Notes: generated by a model not told the origin, from the letters alone. A stretch of DNA of 64,000 nt from Protoeuglena noctilucae (GCA_958009085.1 OY253683.1:434001-498000), one strand, 5' to 3'. Shown: positions 45,745-58,077, counted from the first letter of the stretch. Made by a program: numbers and translations.

Positions 45745-48700
45745 TCACGCAGCCTCGAGGGACTTAGAGACGATCTCAAAGACGTCGTCGCAGAGCCCCG
45801 GGGTCGCCGCGATGCGCTCGAGCTCGGCGCGCATGAGTGCCTGGCGCTTCGAGTCGTACTTCCGCCAGCGGACGAAGGGGTTGAGGACGCGGGCGGCGAC
45901 CTGGGCGTTGATGCCATTGAGCTGGATGACGCGGTCGGCCAGCCAGCGGTAGCCGGATCCGTCCTCGTTGTGGAAGTTGACGGGGCTGCTGGCGAAGGCG
46001 CCCAGGAGGGAGTAGCAGCAGTTGGGGTTCTTGATGGAGAAGCTCGGGTGGGCGAGGAGGGCGTCGACGGCCTTGAGGTTCCCGGGGACGTTGGAGGACG
46101 CGCAGAGGGACAGCCACTTGAGCATCACAAGGCTCTCCTCGCGCCACTTGTCGGCGAACTCCCCCAGCGCCTGCTCCCGCTGCAGGCCGGGGCTGTCGTT
46201 GAGCGCCGCGATGGCCGCCATCGCGTCCGTCATGTTGGTCGCCGCCCGGAAGCGCGCGTGGCAGTCGTCCAGGACCTTCGGGTCCCCCAGCTTGGCCAGG
46301 TACGCCAGGCACACGTTCTTGATCTTGCGCTTGCCCATCTCAGCCGCGTTAAAGGCGTACGGCGCGCCGGGCTCAGCGTCGAACCCCCGCAGCACCCTCT
46401 CCAGGTCGGGGCGCAGGCGCTGGGCCAGCAGCTTGCCTACCCAGCTGCGCACCGTGTGGACGGCGATCGGGTCCGCATCTGGGATCGCGTCCACCAGCTC
46501 GTTGGGCGCCGGGAGGACCAGGGCGTCGGCCCTGCGAGCGAGCGTGCAAGGGCGGGTATATGAGGGGCCGGCGGGGGCGGGCGGTGGCGGAGCGGGCGCC
46601 TGGGGCCGCATGGAGAGTCTAGACGAGCGACTGCCGCGGGTGGCGCATGCGGTGGTGCGGCTTGGCGGGTGGGTCGTCACCGGAAGGCCGGGTCGAGGTT
46701 GCTGGCGGTGAGGGTCGCGCGGAATGCCTCCACCATGGCATCTGACACGGCCCCTGCCTGGGCCATGGCGTCTTCAGGGGCCATGTCACGATGGGTCGTC
46801 ACGGCCTCGTACAGCGCCAGCAGGGCCTTCTTCGTCAGCCTGTGGGGATGCCCGACGAGCGGCGTTCGTGGCGTGGTTGCAACACAACCTAGCAGCATTG
46901 CATATGCTAGGCATATTGCACGCCCGTGGGGATTGTATCCGTCATCACGCCCTCCCGCGCGTCTGCAGACGTTTGATTTCCACGCCCGCCCCCTCACCTC
47001 TGCCCCGCCTCCCATCGGTTGAACTCATCCGAGTCGTGTCCCATCATGTGGAGCAGGTCCGCGTCGGTCTGCCCTTCGACCGTGAGCTTGACGGGCGCAG
47101 AGAACCCACGGAGCAGGGAGGGCACGGGGCGCTCAGGGACGTTAACGAACGTGAAGGTCTTCTCCGCCCCGTCCAGCAAAAGCACCGTGGTGGTCCCCGC
47201 GGGGGCCGAGGCACCCTCGAGGGTCAGAGGCAGGTCGTGGCCGTCCTTGCCGAGCAGACCCACGGCAATGGGGATGGGCACGGGCTCCTGAGAGGGGCGA
47301 GAGGGAAAGAGAGGTGCAATGAGCGTAAAGCGGTGTAGGAGAGGGACGGGTGGAAAGGACGGAGCAGGGGTGGGCGATCGGCTGTGTGCGAGTGAAGCGC
47401 GGCAAGGGACGCGAGAGCTACGGAGATAGGAAGAGCCTTGGCTAGCGTGGGCTGTCAGCACGAAAGCATCTTCTCGCCTTGGTGGGCTGGCCGGGCGTCG
47501 GGGGCGTGCTCTGCTTGCAGTGGAGCTTGAAGGTCTTGGTCGACTCGTTGTACTCGCACGACACCTCAAGGTTCGGGGTGCCGCCCTGCAGGTACCACCG
47601 CTCCATGTGGGACAGGTCCACGTTGTTGGCGGCGGCCATGGCGTTGCGGAAGTCGTCGCACGTGACCGCCTGGCCATCGTGGCGCCTGCGTGGAGGGGAG
47701 GCGTGGTGGGGAGGTGGGTGGGCCTCTAAGTGAACTTGGGTCTCTTGCATGCATCGGCGAGCCTGAATGACGGGGACCTTGGCAAGCAGCGGCAGCTCAG
47801 TGCGCACCACAGCTAGTCGGGCAGAGAAGTGTGCGACGCGAGATGGGCGCTCGTGGGCAGTAACCTCCTCAGCGAGCACGTGGCACATATACAGGGCACG
47901 CACCTGAAGTACTCGTCCATGCCACGGCGGAAGCCGTCCACCCCCAGGAGCGTCTGGTACAGCCGGACGACCTCAGCACCCTTCTCGTACACCGTGACCG
48001 TGTAGAAGTTGTTCCTGGGCGACAGAGGGAGAGTCGGGGTAAGTGTGCTTTTGGTACAAAAGCGTCGCTTGACGCCGGTGGGATTCGATGCCCCGACCCG
48101 GACCCGGCCGTGCGCCCTCACATCTGGATGTACGACTCGGGCTGGATCGGGTGCGCCATGGGCCCGGCGTCCTCCGCGAACTGCCTCATGCGGAGCGTGG
48201 CGACGTCCTCGATGCGCTTGACGGGGCGCGAGTTGAGGTCCGCGCTGAACTCCTGGTCCCGGAACACCGTGAGCCCCTCCTTGAGGGTGAGCTGGAACCA
48301 GTCGCGGCACGTGACGCGGTTGCCCGTCCAGTTGTGGAAGTACTCGTGGCCGATGACGCCCTCGATGCGGTAAAAGTCGAAGTCGGTTGCCGTCTCGGGG
48401 CTGGCCAGGACCAGGCGCGAGTTGAAGACGTTCAGCGACTTGTTCTCCATCGCGCCCATGTTAAAGTCGTCCACTGCGGGGATGCGATGGCCGGGAACGC
48501 GTGCCATGATTGGGACTCAGCACGGCGGAGGAGGCGAGGGTGAGCAGCCCACGCGAACAGCCCACGCGAGCAGCCCACGCGAGCAGCCCAGCACCACCCC
48601 GCACCTGCCACGATGTTGAAGATGTCGAGGTCGTACTCGAGGCCGAACCGGTCCTCGTCCCACTTCATGGCCTTCTTGAGCGACTCCATGGCGTGGCCGC

Positions 48701-49881
48701 ACTTGTGGATGTTGTGGTGCTGCGCGTAGATGCACAGCCGCACGTTCGTGCCGCCCTTCGTCACGTACTTGTCCTCCACCTTGCCCAGGTCGCCGGCCAC
48801 GAGGGCGAACAGGTAGCAGGGCTTGCGGTACGGGTCGCGCCACACCGCGAAGTGGCGCCCGCCCTCCAGGTCGCCCTGCGACACCAGGTTGCCGTTCGAG
48901 AGGAGCACGGGGTACTTGGCCTTGTCCGCTTCCATGCGGACCTGCGGAGAAAGAGAGGCCGGGCCATTATTCACAAGTCAAGTGTGTCACGTTTGCACGG
49001 TGATCGCCCACGCACGCAGCGAGGTGCGAGTGGTGCCCTGACAACATCGCGTCCTCGCTGTGCTCTCTTCGCCCCTCACCTCGTAGGTCGCCATGACGTC
49101 CGGCCTGTCCTGGAAGAAGGTGATGTTGCGGAAGCCCTCCGCCTCGCACTGGGTGCAGAAGTTGCCTGACGACTTGTACAGGCCCTCCAGGTCCGTGTTG
49201 TCCTGGGGCTTGATCAGCACCTCGGTCTTGAGCGTGAAGGGCTTCTGCGGCAGGGCCGCCGCCTTGATGACCAGGAACTTCTGGGGAGGGCGAAGCGGGG
49301 CGCGTCGAAGGGGTGCCGAGGGTTGCCCAGGTGCGGTGGGGAGCGCGGCGAGCGCCGGCCTGCATCATGCGGCGAGGCTCAAGCAACCGGCCATGGGCGG
49401 GCCCAAGCAGCTTGCGTGCAGCGTTATCAATTCGCATATCCACCAAGCCCACTCGCCTCCGTCAGCTCGAAGTGGTCCTGCGGGACGTCCTTGCCGTCGA
49501 CCTGGAGGATGCGCAGGGCCACGTTCTTGCCGCGGTTGAGCATCAGATCGGCGCCTGCGCGGAGAGAGTAAAATCGGCGGGTTCTCAGCATCAGGGGACG
49601 CCTTGTAGGTAGCACTTTCACGGCAGGGTGCGGCGGAGGGAGCGGCGCACCGGGGTTCGCCGGGACCATCTTCTGCTCGGTCGTCACGAGCGTGAACTCC
49701 TCGTCCAGCTTGAAGGTCATGTGGACCGCATCGACGTTGTAATCGACGGGCTTGTAGTCCTTGCGGAAGATGGCCTTGGGCTTCTGCGATGAGGGCGATC
49801 TCCCGTTCTAAGTCCCACCCAGCGGCGACTGTGTTGACAAAGCATGCCTCGACAGCCGCGCGCGGTCACCGCGGAGCTCAT
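45745..49881 (-). CDS. M1 family aminopeptidase N (PepN type)
   Basis: The first exon is tiny (49881-49870, MSSA) and splices in phase 0 to [20 protein letters not shown]. This resembles cytosolic plant and bacterial PepN starts, with no transit peptide. Further exons give [20 protein letters not shown], the substrate-binding GAMEN motif ([13 protein letters not shown]) and the zinc site [12 protein letters not shown] with [11 protein letters not shown], i.e. HExxH-x18-E, all residues intact. The C-terminal helical domain ends [13 protein letters not shown] and SKSLEAA at the stop at 45745. Exons cover about 49783-49663, 49550-49450, 49280-49080, 48940-48610, 48480-48120 and onward to 45745. 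The length fits the 870-900 residues of PepN. It removes N-terminal residues from peptides in protein turnover. Confidence 0.93.
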
Positions 49882-51027
49882 GACGTCGGTGGACGCGGTG
49901 CGACACACGAGGGGACTCCCCGAGTGGGGTGGTTGCCTCAGCCGGAGAGCCGCGGAGGAAACCCTCGCGTTGAGACGATCAGACCAGAACTTGGCGCTGT
50001 TACGGAAACCTGCGGGGATCAAGGGCGCCTACCGTCGTGTGCGGGTCCGCTGAGCTGGTACAGGTGGGTCGTCCGCATGCGCCTGGATCTCGCCCATCGG
50101 GAACCGCAATCACAGCCATGACATGATGTATTGGCCGATGCATGATAGATACGGGCATTTCTGGGGCCCCCGCGGCTGTGACACGCCGAAAGCCTCGGTG
50201 CGCTGAAAACCGCAAAGGTGCGCGCGAGTGCGCGGCGAGTCGGCCATCGCAGTATTGGACATGCTTTGTGTGATATACATGACAACCGCCAAAAGGCATC
50301 GGCCGGTCCAGGCCACAAGACCGGCCCTCCAACGCGCACTCAGGACACCTGCTTGGGATCGCTGCCAGGAGGGCGTCGTACGCGGATGACAGCGAAATAC
50401 TGATAACATTGATGCTGCGGCTGGACGCCTGGCGTGCGCGTCAGGGTGGACTCACCCTGGACTGACGTGGGTCTCCAGGTCACGACGCCAGCGGCTCGCT
50501 GGCGGAGCAGCCGACTGCGGATGCGATCGGGGACAGCGTGGGTGAGTGACCGCGCAAAGCTCTGCCCCCAAGGATGGCATCGGGGAACGGATCGAATGGT
50601 TCGTGGCCGTGTCACCTCGAGGAGGCCGCGCAGGCCGGAATCCTTGTGATGACACCGGTCATGGCGACCACATATGAACAAGTGGTTGTTCGAAGGCGGC
50701 GCTGACGACTCACAGCTGCCCTGAGGTGCGTGCACTGGCAACAAAAGGAGGTTTTGACCTTCTAAGCACCCAAGGGATGTTTCCTCGATGCCCACCTACT
50801 GCATCAGCGCGGTCAGGTGCTGGCAGTGCCATCCATTCCTTGGGCCGTTGACAGGACATAGGTGGTCACGATGTCCCTGGCTCATGACACAAACAGCACA
50901 TTCAAACAAACTAATCCCAGACACGCCGTCGTCGACTGAAGTGGAACCTCTATCCACGGCCTGGCTCCAACGCACGCATGCAGCAGGCGGCCATGCCGAA
51001 TGTCCATGTCGACGGACGTGGGCTTGC
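49882..51027. other. Intergenic region upstream of the aminopeptidase gene
   Basis: About 1.1 kb between the aminopeptidase start (minus) and the 3' end of SmG (minus). No coding sequence with family similarity was found, and no RNA gene or repeat. It probably contains the aminopeptidase promoter and SmG terminator. Confidence 0.45.
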
Positions 51028-51758
51028 TCAGGACTTGAAATCAACGCGCTCCAGCGCCTCGATCTGCGACAGAAACAGACTAGGACTTCGCAAGTGTTTC
51101 CCAGCGTGGCACCTTGGCACGGCTTGAGCACAAACCCCATCGCACCCCATCTCCGCACCTCAATGATCGAGTTCCCCCGAATGACGATGCGTCCCAGCGG
51201 GGCCTGCGTCTCCTTCTCCATGGCTGCGTCGAGGGATGGGGCAAAAGTGCTCTGTTGCTGCTTTACAGCTGTGGGGTACACCGCACTGGGACCCCAGCCC
51301 CCAGCGGCGCTCGCGACGTTCGTGGCTGCGAAAGGGCGTCTTTGGGCACGCGAATGGCCGCCCCCGGATGAACTGCAACTCACCCTGGTCTAGCACGACG
51401 TTCATGAAGGGATCAAAGCCCATCAGCTTGCCGGTGACGACCCGGTTCGCGTTCAAGGTGACCTGCGGACGACACAAGCCCACTACGTGGAACCATCGTG
51501 TAGTTGACCGCGTCATTCACGTAACGGAGGGGCCGCATTCCGACGAGAGGGGCCAGGGAGGGCTGTACTCGCTTGCCGCCGGTGGGAGCTCGCCCCGGGA
51601 CCCAGCGCCGGGTTCGCCAGGACTCGCACGGGCACAAAGGTATCACAGGGGCCAGTCTTAAAACTCTGGCGGGCCCTGCACAACGCGGCGGCGTCGAGGC
51701 GCACCTGGAGCTGCTTGTCCAGGAAGCCGTCCAGCTCGGGACGAGCGGGCTTCGGCAT
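51028..51758 (-). CDS. SNRPG: Small nuclear ribonucleoprotein SmG
   Basis: Four exons, 51758-51705, 51462-51384, 51223-51159 and 51063-51028, give 77 residues, the standard SmG length. The Sm1 motif spans MPKPARPELDGFLDKQLQ to VTLNANRVVTGKLMGFDPFM and NVVLDQ. The Sm2 motif is GRIVIRGNSIIEIEALERVD. The key RNA-binding residues (FDPFMN and RGNSI) are present. SmG is one of the seven Sm proteins that form the ring on U1, U2, U4 and U5 snRNAs. The coding sequence is only 234 nt, split by three introns, so simple ORF calling misses it. The unknown ORF upstream lies 60 bp away on the same strand. Confidence 0.95.
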
Positions 51759-51818
51759 GCTGACCCCCGACCCCCCTGACGCTCCAGTGTGTCCCTGATC
51801 GCCGGTTCCGCGGAGCAA

Positions 51819-52415
51819 TCAGTGGTTCCAACCACCGCCAAGTAAGGAAAGGGTGAGCAAGGCAACAGGGGGGGTGCTCGGCGACGGCAGGAGAACTCGA
51901 CGGCCTGTCACAGCTTCGGATATCGCGGGCACGCCTCCGATGAAAGCGTTGATGCCCAACAGCCCGTCTGGCTGCCTGACGTCAGGGGGGCTCCCAGCGA
52001 AAGCGACGTGTAACTGCCCGCCTGCCGCCCGGTTACCAAGTACTCGTCGCATTGACCACAGCCGCATCGGTGTTAGGCTGAGGATGAGCGCCGTGAGCTC
52101 GTGTTGCCCGGCGCGGGCGCCTGCGGGCACCTCCCCCCGATGCGTCCAGGCCAGGCTGTCTGCAGCGGCGCAATCAAGGGTGCTGAGCAGGGCGGAATGC
52201 TCGATGCTTGCGAATACCTCCACCTCGACCCCAGGCGAGCCCCTGCGCCTCGCATCGGATGCCTCCCGCGCGATTGACGGGGCCGTTGTGGCGAATTTTT
52301 TTCGTGTGGCTGCTGGGACGTCGCTGCGCCCCTCAGCGCCACTGGCCGGGCGCACACCATCGGATGGGTGGGGCCTCCCAGCCAGGAAAGCCTTTGCCGC
52401 GCCCTGGCCCGGCAA
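51819..52415 (-). CDS. Unknown protein, 198 residues, single exon
   Basis: An intronless ORF between SmG and HCF244. Its N-terminal third is low-complexity Ala/Arg. From about residue 60 it looks like a folded domain: GVEVEVFASIEHSALLSTL, DSLAWTHRGEVP, ELTALILSLTPMRLWSMR, GLLGINAFIGGVPAISEAV and VALLTLSLLGG. Hydrophobic beta/alpha alternation over the last 130 residues argues for a real protein; the antisense strand reads as low-complexity sequence. I recognise no family. It is head-to-head with HCF244, with about 60 bp between starts, so they may share a promoter. Confidence 0.5.
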   Translation of the reverse strand: MPGQGAAKAFLAGRPHPSDGVRPASGAEGRSDVPAATRKKFATTAPSIAREASDARRRGSPGVEVEVFASIEHSALLSTLDCAAADSLAWTHRGEVPAGARAGQHELTALILSLTPMRLWSMRRVLGNRAAGGQLHVAFAGSPPDVRQPDGLLGINAFIGGVPAISEAVTGRRVLLPSPSTPPVALLTLSLLGGGWNH

Positions 52416-52473
52416 CCGGGGCGATACCGTGCCAGCGGCGCTCCCCAGCGTTACGGTTCTGTCTCAGCACCCA

Positions 52474-54015
52474 TGGGACGCCGCTGGGGGGCAGCTCGCT
52501 GTCTGTGCGCGCGTCATGAGCTTGCGGCCCACGGCCGCGCGCCTGCGAGATCGTGGCCGGGCCTGCCCGCGCACTGCGCGCCTTGTCTTGATGCGAGACG
52601 CTGGAGAACTTCCGTTGTGACACGACGCGCTCGTCCTCCTTGTCCCGCAGCCGGGCAGAGGGTGGTGACGTGCCGGGCCGAGGGATCTGGGGCGCAGAAG
52701 GCCGCGCAGGCCTCCGGCACGCCGGTCCCACGGGTGCGTCGGCGTGCGCCGCATATTTGACTCACCGTCGCCTCTGTCCTCCCCGCGCGCGATGCGAGAC
52801 GCCCGCGTGTCCCCACGCGCGCAGACGGCGCTGCTGGTGGTCGGTGGCACGGGGACGCTGGGGCGGCAGATCGTGCGGCGGGCGCTGGACGAGGGGTACG
52901 ACGTGCGCTGCATCGTGCGTCCGCGGGAGAACCCCGCGGACTTCCTGCGTGACTGGGGTGCCAAGACGATCCAGGCCGACCTGACGGACCCGGCATCGCT
53001 GCCGGCCACACTGGTGGGCATCCACACGGTGATCGACGCCTCCACGGCCAGGCCCGAGCAGAGCGTGCAGCAGGTGGACTGGGAGGGCAAGGTCGCCCTC
53101 ATCCAGAGCGCCCAGGCCATGGGCATCCAGCGGTACATCTTCTTCTCTGTCCACGACTGCGACAAGCACCCGGACGTGCCGCTCATGAACATCAAGAGCT
53201 GCACCGAGAAGTTCCTCGCGGAGAGTGGGCTCAACTACACCGGTGAGAGGCTGGCTGCGCGCGTGTGGGCGACTGGTGGTCCGCATGGCACTGGGCGCTG
53301 ACCAGCACTGGCCACTCTACTCGCAGTCTTCCGGCTGTGCGGGCTGATGCAGGGGTTGATCGGCAACTACGCCGTGCCCATCTTGGAGGAGCGGCCCGTG
53401 TGGGGCACGTCGGACCAGACGCGCACTGCGTACCTCGACTCGCTCGACATTGCCAAGATGACGATGGCGGCCCTGCAGCGGGACCAGACCATCGGGAAGG
53501 TCATGACCCTGTCGGGGCCCAAGGCGTACACGGTCCAGGAGATCATCGAAATGTGCGAGAACCTCGCCGGTGAGCGGCGCGCGCCATCTTCCACACGCTC
53601 GCGATGGGTGCCATGCATCGTGGCACGTGCGCGGCGGCACGCGTTACGCAGAAGTATTATCGTGGCTCCTAGTTCGCTCCAGAGGGCGCCTTTGATTACT
53701 GTGGGAGTTCCCTTACCTCCTGCAGGGGCTCGTGCGAGCGTGAACAAGGTGCCGACGGCCCTCCTGAACGCCACGCGCGCCGCCCTGTCGGGCTTCGCGT
53801 GGGCGCGGGACGCGGCGGACCGCCTGGCGTTTGCCGAGGTGCTGTCTGGGGAGAAGAACATCTCGGCAGACATGCGGGAGGCATACGAGCTGCTCGGCAT
53901 GGACGAGAGCCAGGTCACCACGGTGGAGGAGTACCTCAAGCAGTACTTCGACCGCATCCTGAAGAAGCTCAAGGAGGTCGGGGCGGAGTCCAAGCAGACC
54001 AACTTCTACGTTTGA
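52474..54015 (+). CDS. HCF244: Photosystem II assembly/translation factor HCF244 (Ycf39-like)
   Basis: Exons 52474-52733, 52825-53242, 53327-53569 and 53726-54015 join in phase. The first exon is an Arg/Ala-rich plastid transit peptide ending SGTPVPR. The atypical short-chain dehydrogenase fold follows: LLVVGGTGTLGRQIVRRALD (NAD(P)-binding GxxGxxG), DEGYDVRCIVRP, then IHTVIDAS and FFSVHDCDKHPDVPLMNIK. Later parts are LCGLMQGLIGNYAVPILEER and EEYLKQYFDRILKKLKEV. The match to Arabidopsis HCF244 is close along the whole length, including the junction GTPVxR-TxLLVVG. HCF244 acts with OHP1/OHP2 at the thylakoid in psbA translation initiation and D1 insertion. The start ATG at 52474 is the nearest sensible one for the transit peptide. 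Confidence 0.93.
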
Positions 54016-54163
54016 GACCCCGGGGGGGTTGCAATCTCGAGCACCCTTGCGCGTAGCGACTGCCTGACGCATGTAGGCTGGCAGTCTGTGCGCGTGCACC
54101 CCGCACGTTCTGTTTGTAGCGCTCTGCTGACACCCTGACCCGTGCACCTTTCAAACATGTCCC

Positions 54164-55639
54164 TCATCGGAAGTCGTTCAGATCGATCAGCAGAGATATG
54201 TCGAAGGCCTTGACGCTGTGCGTGAGCGCCCCCACGGAGACGAACGTCACGCCCGTCGACCCGACCGCTCCCACCGTCTCTGCGGGCTCGCGTCGACCGA
54301 TTACAGCCGGGCTCCCGTTGCCGCGCCCAGCGCAGGGCGGGTGGCCGGGTCGCGTGCACGGAGCCAGCTAACGTCGACTTCGGTCAAATGCTCCTCACCC
54401 ATGGTGATGTTGCCCGAGGCTTCCGTCTGGGCTCGGTCCCCGATGATGGCGAGCGCTTGGCGGAGCAGTGACACGTCCACCCCACCCGGCTGGGACGCGT
54501 CCTTGAGAACCATGTTGTCAAGCATGATGCGCGTCAGCTTGGTAGTCGGGTGCGACTCCAGGTACGCCACTGCCTCCCGCACCTCCTCGATCGTCCGCGT
54601 CTCGCACTGCGGCGGATCGACACGTGCCGGGAGGTGGCACGCAGGGTGCACCAGGGAGGGCAAAGGCCCCTGCGGTGCATTGCGCTTACCTCGACCTCCA
54701 TGGACAGCCCCGAGCGTGCCAGGTGCGCATCCACGCGTTCCAGTGCCTCCGAGATGCCCCCCGCCGCAGCCACGTGGTTGTCCTGCGACCGCGACGGAGC
54801 AATGGCTCAATGGAGCCCCGACAACTCAGCCAATGACTTGACCTGGCTTTACCAACGGCCATTTGACAGCGCACCTTGATCATGACCATGTCGAAGAGAC
54901 CCATGCGGTGGTTCTCTCCCTTGCCGATGATGACGGCCCACTTGTCCAGGAGGCGCAGGCCCGGCACCGTCTTCCGCGTCTCCAACACTCGCGCCGGAGC
55001 GGCCTGCGGAGGAACCGGGGAGCCCACGGGTGTGCTGAGGCCCACCACATGCACTTGGCAGCGACCAGCAGCACTCTTTTTGCAAATTAAGTCACCTTCT
55101 CCGCCATCAGCGCCGTCATCGTCGCTATCCCACTCATGCGCTGCATGAAGTTCAGCGCGACGCGCTCCACCAGGAGGATGGAGCGCGCGCTCCCCGTAAT
55201 GGTGCCAATCACGTCCCCGCGAGCCAGCCGCTGACCCTCATCTGCGGCCGCGTCATTGCTGGCGCTTTGTATGTTGAGATCGCGGCCCAAATCGTCGACG
55301 ATGAAGCCGCGGGTTTTCAGAAAAGCATGCCAGCCCGCAGCCGCCCTAAATCCGCCGCCGCCGCTCACCAGAGCGCCATGACACCTCCAGTCCCGCGTCC
55401 ACGGTGCGAATGACAGCCTCAGCGACTCCCCGGCCCGCCAGCACGCCCTCCGATTTGGACAAGAACGTCGCCGTCGCAGTCGTGCCCTCCGGGATGGTCG
55501 CCGCGCTCGTCACGTCCCCGAGATCCCCCGCATCTTCATCCAACGCAATGCGAATCACTTCTTCGAGGTCGTAAGTGGGATGCGGCGGCGGGGGGACCTG
55601 GAAGCAGGTTGCCCATTTCTCGCGCCAACTGGTCCCCAT
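54164..55639 (-). CDS. QPT: Nicotinate-nucleotide pyrophosphorylase (quinolinate phosphoribosyltransferase)
   Basis: Six exons on the minus strand. The first has [35 protein letters not shown] and [17 protein letters not shown]. It splices (TCT-G to AT-GAG) into [13 protein letters not shown] and [20 protein letters not shown]. Then come [54 protein letters not shown] and [13 protein letters not shown], with [13 protein letters not shown] and TEASGNITM. The final exon is [20 protein letters not shown] with [16 protein letters not shown]. These are the signature motifs of the family (ETRKT, K in [28 protein letters not shown]). It makes nicotinate mononucleotide from quinolinate in de novo NAD synthesis. 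The ATG at 55639 (MGTSWREKW) leaves no clear transit peptide, so an upstream exon is possible. Confidence 0.93.
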
Positions 55640-55898
55640 CCTCTCCACCCAGCCTGGTTGGAGGGCTGTCCCTGGTACGAGGGTAGGCTCCCTGCCGACG
55701 AATGACGACACAGCGGAATGCACAGCGCCAACCGACGACCAAATGGCCTTCAGCAGCAATCACGGGTGAGTGATGTTGGCCGGAGCTCAGTCCCTGGCGT
55801 GCTCTGTGCGAATGCCTCTCTCACGCGCGCAACTTCATCCGCTCTGGTCCCATGCGCCCCCATAACCATCATGACAGCATGGGGCCTACCGGCGCAAG

Positions 55899-57900
55899 TC
55901 ATGCAGCTGCTGCCTGAAACAGCATAATGGGTCCCCACTTGTGCCTGTTGCGCCTCCACACCGCGTCCTCGTCGTTATCGCCGTGTGCGCATCCCGCATG
56001 GTCATGGTCATGGCACCCGTCGTGCCCGTGCTCGTGCCCGCTGCAGTCGGTGCAGCTGCTCGCTGGACATGCGTGGCCACACCCTGCTGTGTCCCCGCCT
56101 CCTCCCTCGCATCCGCCACCTGCCTCGGACTCGGCCTCGCCCCGATTGCTGACTTCCGCCCGTGGGGCATCGTCCCTGTCAATGCGCAGCCCCTTGAGCT
56201 CCAGCGCCAGCTCGTCCTCCGTTGGGCAGAAGCCCTCACGGACCACGGCCGCACACCCTGCCACGAGCATACGGCCGTCGTCGCTGAGCACCGCGGAGAG
56301 CGGGACGGCGCCGGCCGCGCACGGCGCTTCAACCACTTCCCCTGCACCGGGAGTGGGGCAGGGTGCGTCGGTGAGATACGCAGTGCAGAGAGGACAACGG
56401 ACATGAGCCATACCCAGCACAGCCTGCCCTGCTTGCCTGATAGGGGCTCCAGGAACCTCAACGCCCCGTCCCCGCACGCCAGCACCACCCAACCGGGCAG
56501 CCGCCCCCCGCAGAGGCTCAAGCTGTGGACCGTGACCCCCACGTCCAGCACGCACAGCTGGCGCATGGTCCGGACGTCCGAGACCGCGACGGTCCCCGCC
56601 CGGCTCGCGGACACGACCGTGAACGAATCCAGGAAGCTGCATGCGACCGCCATGCCGTCGTGGGCGTGGATGCTGCCCTGCGCCTGCCAGGCACCTCCCT
56701 CGCACCCCCAAAGTCTGCGACGAAGCCCAACAACGAATGATAACGACGTGCACATGCTTTGTGGACTCGCAACAGTGCGCGCCCCGCCACCTCCCCACCT
56801 GAGCCCCCCGTCGCTGCATGCTCCCGCAAACAGCTGCCCGTCTGCGCTTTGAGAGCACCCAAAGACGTACCCCGGCCGCCATCGCTCGGGCACGGTGGCG
56901 CTCTCGAGAGGGATGGGAGAGCTCCGGGCCACGATGTGCTGCAGGCATGCACGCACATCGTCATTAGTTCAACATGGCTCCAGCCAAGCACAGCACGCCG
57001 TCGCTGAGCCACCACACCTCCTTCTCCACGTCCCACAGGTACAGGTACTCTCCGGACACCGTCACTGCCTGATGCGCCGCATGTGCTCGCCACTGCGACA
57101 CGGCGGGGCTTACGAGTAAAGCCGGTGCTGTTCAGACCGCACGGCAGCTGCGGGGTGCCACCTGATCTTCCAGACTTCCACTGACCTCAATTGCATACAC
57201 CTCCTCTGGATGGTCATCCAGCACGGCACTTGGACCCTCCCTGTCCTCCTCCCGCCACAGACGGACAGTGCCGTCGGCAGAGCTAGATGCGAGGAGGGAC
57301 CCGTCCGCGTTCCAAGAGACCCGCAGCACGGGTTCCGTGTGGCCTCGGAGGCGACGGGAGAGCTGAAGGCCACCCTCGCTGGGTGGCGAGTCGCCCCTGG
57401 CGCCCGGCACAACGTGCCACACGGCTGCCGTCTCGTCATCGGAGGCCGTCGCTACGACGCCGCTGCGAGAACGAAAGGACCATCGTCGCACTCTGCTCTT
57501 GGATCCGACCAGGCCTCATTGGGCAAGCTCGGGCAACGCGTCTGCGCGCCTGTCGTGGGGGTGCAGCGCCACGTCGAAGACGCTGCCGGCGTGGACGAGG
57601 GAATCGCTACCGACGGGCTTGGCGGATGCGTGGAGCAAGCTCTGGATGACATCGGCGGCCTCATCGGGCGAGCACGCCCCGCCTTGCTGCTGCATTCCAG
57701 TGACTGGGCGATGCGCCCGGCAACCACTGGTGGCCCAAGTGCAACTCCACGAACTCGCAGCGTACCAGCCAGCCAGCACAATTTCGAGAAGCGATCTCCA
57801 GAGCCTGCCACGCTCTGGCGTTGCGACGTCGCCTCGAAGCTGCGCGCGGCAGGCGACTGGGACCATTGCTGGTATCGAGGATATCCCGCTCCGCCACAAG
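55899..57900 (-). CDS. WD40-repeat protein with His/Cys-rich C-terminal tail
   Basis: WD repeats include GSVFDVALHPHD, VATASDDETAAVWHV, HTEPVLRVSWNADGSLLASS (then SADGTVRLW), VSGEYLYLWDVEKEVWW, GYVFGCSQSADGQLFAGACS and VVSASRAGTVAVSDVRTM. The intron 56436-56342 has a GC donor (GCAAGC) and restores the frame from LEPLSG to EVVEAPCAAG. The last exon leaves the propeller and ends in a metal-binding-looking segment (CGHACPASSCTDCSGHEHGH, then HDHDHAGCAHGD) before RRNRHKWGP and the stop at 55899. I cannot assign an orthologue. The start is uncertain; exons upstream of 57500 reach about 57900. The gene lies on the same strand as QPT and upstream of it. Confidence 0.75.
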
Positions 57901-58077
57901 CTGGACGACTGGAGTCAGAAAACGCGCTTTTCAGTGGCATTTGCTCGGGACGTCCTCGGTTCGGTCCCTATGCAGGTCCTTGCGCAGGTTTCGGGGCGCT
58001 CCGCCACGGCGCTCGTCGACGTCTCTGCGGCAGACACCGGGGAGGATGTCCTTCGCCGCCTGCTGGGTCCCGAGTGA
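57865..58077 (+). CDS. Possible small exon or ORF, doubtful
   Basis: The last part of a plus-strand ORF reads like folded protein (IPLRHKLDDWSQKTRFSVAF, then DVLGSVPMQVLAQVSGRS) and ends in TGA at 58075. Its upstream half (57499-57860) is antisense to the WD40 gene. It may be the end of a small overlapping gene or chance. I see no splice partner. Confidence 0.25.
   Translation: MAGIEDIPLRHKLDDWSQKTRFSVAFARDVLGSVPMQVLAQVSGRSATALVDVSAADTGEDVLRRLLGPE

Noticed and set aside
55244-55371. Frame reading [19 protein letters not shown] in the QPT gene
   Set aside because: The first part lies in an intron: phase joins WRSG directly to [13 protein letters not shown], matching the family length.
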